Of a stretch of DNA of 21,265 nucleotides, positions 1-10,000 are shown piece by piece. This DNA is from a virus. The position numbers and the translations under genes are program-made. Location: positions 1 through 21,265 of IMG/VR virus record IMGVR_UViG_3300018424_000306; one strand, written 5' to 3'. The notes below the pieces were generated by a model. The model did not search any database. It saw only the letters and a list, made by a program, of their open reading frames with translations, and had not been told where the DNA came from. Each line of letters opens with the position of its first letter. Position 1 is the first letter of the stretch.

Positions 1-1
1 C

Positions 2-1045
2 AATGGCACAGCAACTAATGGAGCGTCCCAGTTCACTTTTGCTGGCAATCTGGTGGACGATAGCAATCAAACCTACCCAGTCACTATCTCAAACGTAGAG
101 ACCGTTTCTAGCGCCTCTGGGGGTGCTGCTATCGAGTCCATTGATAAGATTCGATTCAATGCTCCTAAACTGTATGCAACACAGAACAGAGCGGTGACTG
201 CTGCTGACTATGCGGCTCTTGTTAGAAAAATCTATCCAGCAGTATCTGATATCATCGTATATGGTGGTGAAGAGGAGAGATACCCAGAATATGGTAAGGT
301 AAAGATTATCATCAAACCAAATAGTGGATCCACTCTTTCTACCTTCACCAAGCAGCAGATTATTGACGAACTGCGCGATTATTCTGTCGCATCAGTCACG
401 CCAGAGATTTTGGATGCATCTGTTGTATACATCGAGATTGATAGTAAGGTCTACTACAATACCAAGAGAACTACCCAGTTCCCAGAAGAAATTCGTTCAA
501 AAGTAATTTCTGCAGTTGATGAGTATACCAAACTGTCTGGAACCGAGAAGTTCAATGGTAAGTTCAGATATAGTAAGTATGTTGGTGTAATTGACGAGAC
601 AGATGCTTCTATCAACTCAAATACTACTACAATTACTTTAAGAAAAGACTTTTACCCATCAATCAACTCAACATTCTATTATGAGTTGTGCTTCCAAAAC
701 GAATTTAAAAATTCTTGTGATGGTCCTGTAATTCAAAGCACAGGTTTTAAGGTTTCCGAATATCCAAACTATGTCGTCTATTTTGAAGATAGGGACGGCA
801 AAATTGTCCTATATAGACTGGACCCTGCTACTGGGGAAAAGATTGTCTTGAATGACAATCTTGGAACAGTTGATTATGTAGAAGGCGAAATTAAACTGTA
901 TGATGTAACTATCATTTCTGGTAGTTTCTTTGATAATCGTATTCAGGTTAGAGTTCAACCTGCAAAAAATGATATCAATGCAGAAAGAAGTCTATATTTA
1001 GATGTAGACATCACCAACAGTAAGTTCACGGTATACCCAGAGTAA
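2..1045 (+). CDS. 6: Baseplate wedge protein gp6, 3' part (5' end outside window)
   Basis: The reading frame is open from base 2 to the TAA at 1043-1045, giving 347 residues of the C-terminal part. T4 gp6 is about 660 residues, so roughly the second half is present. The sequence shows the gp6 / baseplate J-like signature IRFNAPKLYATQNRAVTAAD followed by YAALVRK, IIVYGGEE and GKVKIIIKP, and then a beta-rich tail (GTVDYVEGEIKL, IQVRVQP) ending in VYPE like other gp6 proteins. In T4, gp6 dimers clamp the wedge and link neighbouring wedges into the ring around the hub. The GTG at base 53 could be read as a start, but the frame is open upstream with sensible sequence (QFTFAGNL), so it is internal. 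The gp7-type gene begins four bases after the stop, which suggests translational coupling. Identification rests on motifs recalled from the family and on gene order. Confidence 0.93.
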   Translation, partial: NGTATNGASQFTFAGNLVDDSNQTYPVTISNVETVSSASGGAAIESIDKIRFNAPKLYATQNRAVTAADYAALVRKIYPAVSDIIVYGGEEERYPEYGKVKIIIKPNSGSTLSTFTKQQIIDELRDYSVASVTPEILDASVVYIEIDSKVYYNTKRTTQFPEEIRSKVISAVDEYTKLSGTEKFNGKFRYSKYVGVIDETDASINSNTTTITLRKDFYPSINSTFYYELCFQNEFKNSCDGPVIQSTGFKVSEYPNYVVYFEDRDGKIVLYRLDPATGEKIVLNDNLGTVDYVEGEIKLYDVTIISGSFFDNRIQVRVQPAKNDINAERSLYLDVDITNSKFTVYPE

Positions 1046-1049
1046 TTAG

Positions 1050-4000
1050 ATGAATACACAGATCTCTTCGCTGATTGAAGATCAACTGCCAGGTTTTATC
1101 GTAGCTCAATACGAGAACTTCCAGAAAGTTCTCGAAAATTATTATGAGCACTTGGAGTCTCCTGGTAATCCTCTAGACATTATTACCAATCTAACTTCGT
1201 ATCATGATATTGACAACTACGAGAAGAACCTCCTTCAGGAGAGGACTTCGTTGTCAACATATTTGAACTCTTCCGCTACAACTATTATTGTAGATGATGC
1301 ATCTTCTTTCCCAGAAAGAAATGGATATATTAAAATTGGCGATGAGATTTGTTTCTATAAAGAGAGAACACAGACCGAGTTTTTAGAAGTTTCTAGAGGC
1401 GTCAGTGGAACCACTGAATTGGGTAGTTTGTATTCATCATCCAAATTTGTATCTACACAAGCCAAAACACATCAGGCAGGTGTTAATGTTGACAATTTGA
1501 GCAACCTGTTTCTATATGCAATAGTAAAATCCTTCGAGAAGCAGTATCTAGAGTCTTTTCCACAGGATTATCTGAAAGAAAATGTAGACAAGAGAACACT
1601 GATTAAGAATATCAGCAACTTCTACAAAGTAAAGGGAACTGACAAGTCTATTCGCTTTATCTTTAATACTATTGTATCAAAGAGTGCTGATGATGTTCCC
1701 ACAACATACTACCCAAAAAATCAAACTTTAAAAGCTTCAACATCTGATTGGGATTCTACATACGTTGTTCAAGCAACAGTTTTATCTGGCGATCCTTTGT
1801 GGTTGATTGGTCAAACTATTGTACAACAATCCGACAACAACTCATCAGTAGACTATGCTTCGGCAGTAGTTGAAAATGTATATTCTGTTGATTCTGATGA
1901 CGGTAATGTTTTATACAATTTAGTTATTAACCCACAGTCATTAAATTCAGACTTTGAAATTCCCCAAAAAACTGTTTTAACCAGAACTGTAGTACCTGCT
2001 TTAACTGTAGGAGACACTATTACCGTAGATTCAACTTTTGGATGGAAGTCTTCTTCTGGGGTTGTTGTAATTAATGGTGAAGTCATTGCATATGAAGGAA
2101 AAAATGCAAGGCAATTTACTATTAAAAAAAGAGGAACTATCACCAGAACTCATGGTGTTGGGGATATAGTAACAAGTTATTCAGCAGTCAAAGCCGTCAC
2201 CCCAGAAGGTGTAGTTTCTTTGTTGGTTTACGGCATTCTAACTGAACTTAATATCGAGACTTCAAATCCATATGCTTCTATTGGAGACAGAGTTGAAGTA
2301 TCTAAACCTGGATTTGAGACTTCGGATCCTATCTTGTATGATGAATCATCCAGAAATTATCGTTGGAAGGTAAACACAACTGGATCATATCCATCAATTC
2401 CTTTAAATCCCTCGGTAGGTCTTTCTCTTCAATCAGTATTAGCGGATATTGGAGCAATTTACGAAGATAATGATTTTTATTATATTGCAACATCTTCATA
2501 TCCATCTACCCAAATTTTAACAGGAAGCATTAGCGAAGATCTATCAGATCCAGAACTTCTTAAAATTGTTCCTAAACAAACGTCAACCACTTCTGAAATT
2601 TACAAAACATCCAGAAGAGATGTTGGTATTTTTGTTGATGGATCGATTGCTTTTGGATATAAAGATGAAGACTTAATTCAATATGGTCCTATTACCAGAT
2701 TTGTAGTTACAAAAAAAGGATCTGGTTATCAAAACCCCCCATTTATTTTAGTAAATGGTCAGTCAGAAAAAGCATACGCTGTTTTGACTGGAGATACTGT
2801 TTCAGAAATTGTTTCTACTTCTACAGACAATTATATCAGCCCACCGACTGTAGAAATTGTTAGTGGTAGAAATGCTGTTCTTGATGCAGTGGTAACTTCT
2901 GGCGAAGTTACCAGTATCAAAATTGTTAACCCTGGTGAATACTACTCTTCACCTCCATCTATTATTATCAGCGATCTTGCTGGAAGAGGTAGATTTGCTG
3001 AATATCGTGCAGAAGTTTCTCCATTTGGTCAAATTACAGAATTAGTGAAAGTTGATGGTGGTAAGTTTTTCACACAAGAAAATGTCAGAGTTACTGTAAT
3101 TCCAGATGCTAATGCTAATTCAGGAACAGCAAGAGCAGAAATTCGTGAATGGGTAAAGAATAGACATTTTGGTGCATCGTTAGATGATAATGGTGGACTT
3201 GTTATTCCTAGTATTGATAGAAATAAAAACTATTATGGTGTAGTTTCTAATCCTCGTCGTTTAAGATTAAGACTTTCTGATAACATTACTACTAGTACAT
3301 TACAAGAATCCATCGGAATTAAGTCACACTCTCCTATTTTAGGATATGCTTATGATGGCAATCCAATTTACGGTCCATATGGATTCTCCGATCCGTTAGA
3401 TGACAATTCTGGCGTTGTTAGAATGCAAAGTGGTTATTCTCTTAAGACGACAAGAGTTGATGGTCCTGTAGATGCTCCTTATGCATTAGGAACTTTTGTT
3501 GATGATTATCAGTGGACACCTACCGTAGATACTGGAAAAACAAGACTTGATGTTAATAACGGAAGATTTTGCGTAACTCCAGAATTTCCTAATGGCGTAT
3601 ATGCATACTTCTTAACCATTGATGCTGTGGGCAATCCTGTTTTCCCATACATTGTTGGAGAAAATTATTATTCACTCCCTGTACAGTCTAATTATGAGTC
3701 TGATGTTTCGCAAAAATCTTTACCAAGATCTGTTAGAAAATTATTCATTCCAGGCACAGAGAAAAATGGAAAGTCTGAAATTGCAATAATTGACGCTGTT
3801 TCAAAAGGTTCTGTATCTTCCGTAATAGTTGAAGACTCACAACCAAACTTCGGTGTTGGTTCAAGAATTTATGTTGATAACTCTGGTACTGGGGGATCTG
3901 GTGCTTCGGGTACAGTGTCGTCAACTTTTGGCAAGAAAGTGCTATCTTTAGAGTCAAAGGACACTAAAGCCACAAAATTAAACACATCCCAATCGTTCTA

Positions 4001-7000
4001 TTCATTCGTTGGAGATATTATCACTCAACCTTCCACTGGTGCTCAAGGAGAATTAATTCGAGATACTATTGAAGAAACCACTTTTGTTCTTCGTGCAGTA
4101 ACAGGAACCTTTGAAGCAGGAAGTGCAATCGAATCTTCTTCAACTGTATTGAACTTGCTTTTATCTCAAAATAGCACATATACTCAAAATGCTACTTTAG
4201 AGCTAGTTTTATTTGAAGATCCTACTAATGTAATAGCAAGTGGTACAGTTTTAAGTGGAACAACAGAACAGAATTCTGTTCGTATTAAAGTTAATAGTGG
4301 CAGTTTTTCTGATTATTTAAATTATGCTGATGGAGAAACCATTTTAAAAAGCAGTGATCTCACTAACACTCCTGGTTCCGAAATTGTTGTAATTAACGAT
4401 TTGAGCTCAAATATTCAAATTAGCAGTGTTGAAGAAAATATTGCTATTCTCGAAACGGACGAGAATCATGATTTTGCTGAAGGTGATACTATTGATATCA
4501 CTATTGATCCCGATGAGGCTTTAACCGAAACCACATATTATGTTTCTAAAAAGAGATATCAAGAAGTTGACCTTATTCCATCTTTCTTTAACGGCAAGGT
4601 AGATGATACTGGTATTGGATCATCTACAATGGTTGGTCTTGGAAGAGACTATGCTGGCGGAGTATATCCAGATGTTGAGTTAATTTTTAGTGATTTTACT
4701 AATGTTAGAGATGGTGTTGGTTCTGCTGGAGATGTTGGTAATGCAAAAGCAACTGTAACAGTAAACGATAATAATTTTGATGGTAGTGGTCAAATTGAAT
4801 CTATTGTGATTACTTCTGGCGGATCTGGATATAATACTGATGACATTTTAACGATCAATCCAGATGCAATTGCAAAGGCAGATCCCACTCAATTTGATAC
4901 AGACGTTGATGCTACTATGGTTCAATTGAATCAAGACATTATTGATTCATATGAACAATTTTACTTTGTAGTCGATCCTGCTGATTATCAAGCTACTTTG
5001 ACGTTCCTTGGTGATTCTGGTGATATCTTTTTAGATGATGATGGAATTGAGTACATATACGTTGAAGCAGACGAAGATAATTCAAGATTTAGATACATTC
5101 AAACTGTTCCATCAGAACAATTGACAGATCAAGATACACTTAATGGTGGTGCTATAGTTATTACTCAAATTGTATCAGATTACCCCATTGGTACTCCATA
5201 TCCTCAATTTAGATTCGATGTGAATGGATCAGAAAATCCAGATTATACTTTGCGAGTGGGATCTACATTCACATTCACTCCCATTTTAGGACACCCCGTC
5301 TATATTGTTTCTGATTACAGAACCAGTGTTTTGGAGGATGGTGTTGCTCTTGATATGGAAGAATATACTGAAGCAGGTGGAGTTACTAACAACGGATCTA
5401 CTGACAATACACAAACTATCACTTTTATTCCGCAAGTTGCTGGTACATATTATTATGTTTGTGTTTCTCACCCAGAAGCAGTTGGAACTCTTACTGTATA
5501 TCCTGCTCCAAGCACAGCAATTCCTTTGGTTTCTGTAAATGCTGTTGGATTGGGCGACCAACGAACAGAAATTGTTTTAGATAGAGTATTTTCGTTGTCT
5601 GTTGGAGATACTTTATCTGTAGGTAGTGAAGTTGTAAAAATTACATCTATTGACAGACTCAATAAAAAACTTGGACTGGAGCGTGGCGTAGAAGGCACCA
5701 GAGCTGTTAATCATCTTCCGAATGCATCAGTAACATCTTATAAACCAAAATATAGATTTACACCTGGAACTCAAATTTTTGGTACAGATGTAAATGATCC
5801 TTATGTGGTTTCTTATGACGAAAAAACACATAAATTGGTTGTAAATTATGGTTACAATGCAGTAAATCCAAGAGAACTCACCACAGTGTCTTCTTTTGCC
5901 GATCATAGCACCCCAGAAAAAATTGTTGCTGTATCTAAAGTAGAGGATCCAATTGATAGACTTCAATTCTCTTTGGATAATCTAAACTTCTTGACTAATC
6001 CTATTGTTGATATTCAGAAATACTATTTTTATAGATTTGATACCAGTCATCCATCAATGCTTGGTTCATATCTTGATGTTTCTACGAGTGCAAACTTTAA
6101 TGTATTCACGGAAGAAAAAGAAGTAGGATTGGCAGAACCAGGAAATCCTGGATCTTACGTTAGAATTAGATTAGGGTATGGTGCAAACATTGGTGATGTT
6201 AAGAGACAGGAAGTAAACTTTACCACTTACTACTATTTCTTAACCAGTTCCGAAACTGATACTGGAGGATCTTTCTTGAGAGTTAAAGATGATCCTTTGG
6301 CTGGAAGAAAAACTGTTGTATACACTACCGATAAAAAACTTGTCTATAATTTATCCGACGTTCCTCAATATGATGGTACAGGAGATATAAGATATACAGG
6401 AAGGTCTATTGGGAAAATTGCTTCGGTTGTATTAGATAATTTGGGAAACAACTATGGATCTCTACCAGTAATAGAAGGTGTTGTTCCTGCAGTTGGATAT
6501 AGAGCTGAAATAGATGCTGTTAGAGATGCTTCATCAAATACAGTAAATGAACTTACGATTACATATGCTGGTAAAGATTATTCAAAACCAAAAGCGGTTG
6601 TTTCTGGAGATGGAGAGGGTTTAAAAATTGATCTTACTGTTGACGCTGGAAAAATTACTTCCGCAAAAGTTGTAAATCCAGGATCTGGATATACTTTCAC
6701 ACCAACCGTAGAAATTATAGAAACTGATAACAAACTATTTTTTGATTCGTCAACTATTGGAATTCCTCAAAGTGTTAAATTTATCAACTATGGTACTTTT
6801 TACTATGATGACGATTCTATTATTTCTTCGTATGAAACTCCACAAGTATTATTACTAACGCAATTTGACTTAAATGCATTTGGTCAAGGTGAATTTATTG
6901 AGCAAAGAGTGAATGGTGTAGTTATTGCTTCTGGTAGAGTTGCTAAAAATGGTTGGACTGTAGGATCTAATGTTTTGAGATTAGTTGATGTCAATGGAGT

Positions 7001-10000
7001 GTTTAGAGAAGGATATACTATTTTTGGATCATCCAAAGGAAAAACTGCCGTTGTCTCTTCTATTGTTAGAACAACATTTGTTCCGACTCTAAAGACTTTA
7101 ACAAGAACTCTTGGTAAATATAATTCTGATAGAGGAAAAGTTAGTTCTTCAAATCAAAAAATTACTGACTCGTTCTTCTATCAAGATTATTCATACGTGG
7201 TTAAAAGCAGAACTCCTATTAAAGAGTGGAGAAATGCTATTAAAGAGACAACTCATCCAGCTGGATTTAAAATGTTTGGCGAGGTTTATCTTGAGTCGGA
7301 AACTGATGTAAGAATGATTGAGAATCAACCAACTTCTCAAAAACTTACATCTTATGTAATTCTTCCTACAACAGCAGTATCTTCATACACAACCAAAAGA
7401 AATATCACCACTTCGGTTGTAAAAGTTGAAGATTCTAGAGTTGTTAGAGGTAGAGGATCTGTTGCTGTGGATTCTTTTGATGAATCTTTAACAAGAGTCA
7501 GAGATATCAAACTCTCACCAGAATTTAATGGTTCATATGATCCTTCTACTGGATTAAAAATTGGTAACAGAACTTTTACCATCACTGATGCTAAAACTGG
7601 GACTGCATTTTCTCCATATAATAATCAAGCATTGATGGTTACCCTTGATGGTGTAGCTCAACACCCAGGATATTCATATAAAATTAATGGTAATCAAATT
7701 ACTTTCTACGAAGCACCATTAGGAAAGAGACAAGAGAATGTTGATGGCGAAATTGTTGATGTTCCTGCACAAAAATATTACATTAGATCGTTTGAGTTTA
7801 GGGATGCATCTGACAACAATAGATATCTCAAAAAATTAAAAGATATTTCTAAAAACTTTGATGGTAGAACTAGAATCTTTGATTTGTTCTATGAAGATGG
7901 ATCTATCGTAAAGACAGATCCTAATGAAAATTTATTGATTTACCTTAATGCTGTACTGCAGCAGGATTCTTATGAAATTAGAAGATTCAGTAGCTCAACA
8001 AAAACTGATAGAATTGTGTTTTCAAAGGCACCTAAAAATTATGATGATTTGTATGAAGGTGGTGTAGCAAAACAATTAGACAATTATGAATATTTCTTTG
8101 GATATAGTGTAGGATCGTATGAGAGACTTTCAATTAATGAGAAGTTAATTCCATTCAATACTAAATCAAATCAATATCAAATTCTCGATAAAGATCGTAG
8201 AGTCAAAAACTTTGATACACCTTTGTATGCATATGTTTTTGTTGATGGAGTTTTACAGAAAGGAGATGGAATTTCTTATAGAGTAAATGGTCCATCAATT
8301 ACTTTCAGAAATCCTTTAAATTATGCAAAACAATCTGATGGGGAATACACTACGGCAAAAGTTGACATTCTCTATTTTTATGGCAAAGATTATGCTCCAA
8401 CTTTAACTGCATTTGATTTTGAAGATGATACTTTCTTCAATAGACCAGAAATTACTTTTACTGGAAATAGAGATTCTTTTGATTCTTGGTATAAGCAAAA
8501 TACCACAAATAAAACTATTGTATATCAAATTGTCAATGGTACACAAAGGGTTTGGGGCGAAGTTGTTGACATTGGACTATCCACTGGCGATGATTGGATC
8601 TTATACTTAAGATCTCAAAATTTAGATATTGTTGATGGTGAAGATGTTTACTTCTCAAGAAGATCTCCTTCTGGAACTCAAGATACTATTAGTTTGTCTT
8701 TTACTAATTTTACATACACATATCCAACATCATCTGTTACTGGCGAGAGAATTATTAACAGAGTAGAATCTAATTATGTTCCTTTCCAGTTTAGCAATCT
8801 TACTGATAATTATGAGTATAGCGGATTTGTTATTAGAGAACATCCCAACTTAAGAGTTGGTGACATGATTCAGATCGATGGCGAAAGTGAAATGCGTCAA
8901 GTTTATAGCATTCCTTTGTACGCCAATCCAAAAGAATATCGCGACGGACAACAAGTTTCTAACTCATATTATAGTAAATTATCTGTCGGATCTTACCAAA
9001 AGGATACTTTTGGTGAAGGACTGGCTGTCACTGCAAACACAGAAAATGGTGTTGTTACCAGTTTAAATTGGAACAAGAGAGATCTGCAAAGATATTTTGA
9101 TTATGGTATCCTACTGAATCCCACAGCATATCAGTATTACACACCACCAACTCTCAACTTTATCCCTGTAGAAAATTCTGGGGGAGGAGCAAAAGCAGAA
9201 GTAGTGGTTTATGGAGGTCAGGTTATTGACCTTGTATTAGTTGATGGTGGATCTGGTTACACCAAACCACCAAGAGTAGTTGTTGGTAGAGGATACAATA
9301 TTCTACGTAACAATAATTACGCCGAATCTTCTCTTAAAATAAAGAGAACTGCAGATACTGGAGTAGTTGGTGGCGTTAAGATGGTATCGATTGTTTCTGA
9401 TATCCCACTATGGTATCGTGAGCTGATTGAACACACCACTACAATGATTTCTCCAAATCCACTGGACTTCAAAGAAATTTTGGTATGTATTGTAACTCCT
9501 GATCCTATATCGGCAGAAATGTCAGGTACTACATATCATGAGCGCAAGACAACGGTACAACTTGAAGCGGAAAACAACAATATTACACATAATGAAACCC
9601 TGATCGAGAGAGATAATCAAATTATCAACAATCTCACATATAGCTCATATGAACATCCTATTACAAAATACTACCAAACAGGAGCATTAGATTTATACAA
9701 CACACCATTGGGCGATACTGATTACCTTTATAGTCACTACCTACCAGGAACATCTGTTAGGGACTTTATTGGATCATTGTATACTGATGTTGGATATTCT
9801 AATGTTTCTGGTATTACAATTGAACAGTTGGGATATTACTTTAATGATGAGTTCGAAACAATTACAGAATGGATAAATGAATATCAAATTACAGATTCTA
9901 ACATCACTACTGGAGGACGAGTATTGAATTTCGGACTTCCATCAATGCAAGAATTGGCATCTTACTTGGACGCCGATTTCTTGATTGGAGATACTGTTTT

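Noticed and set aside
53-55. GTG as start of a 330-residue gene
   Set aside because: The frame is open to the left edge with fitting gp6-like sequence, so the gene simply continues upstream of the window.
5305-5538. 77-residue plus-strand frame overlapping the cupredoxin-like region
   Set aside because: Leu/Phe-rich frame-shifted reading of the cupredoxin-like coding sequence; the gp7 frame has clear domain conservation here.
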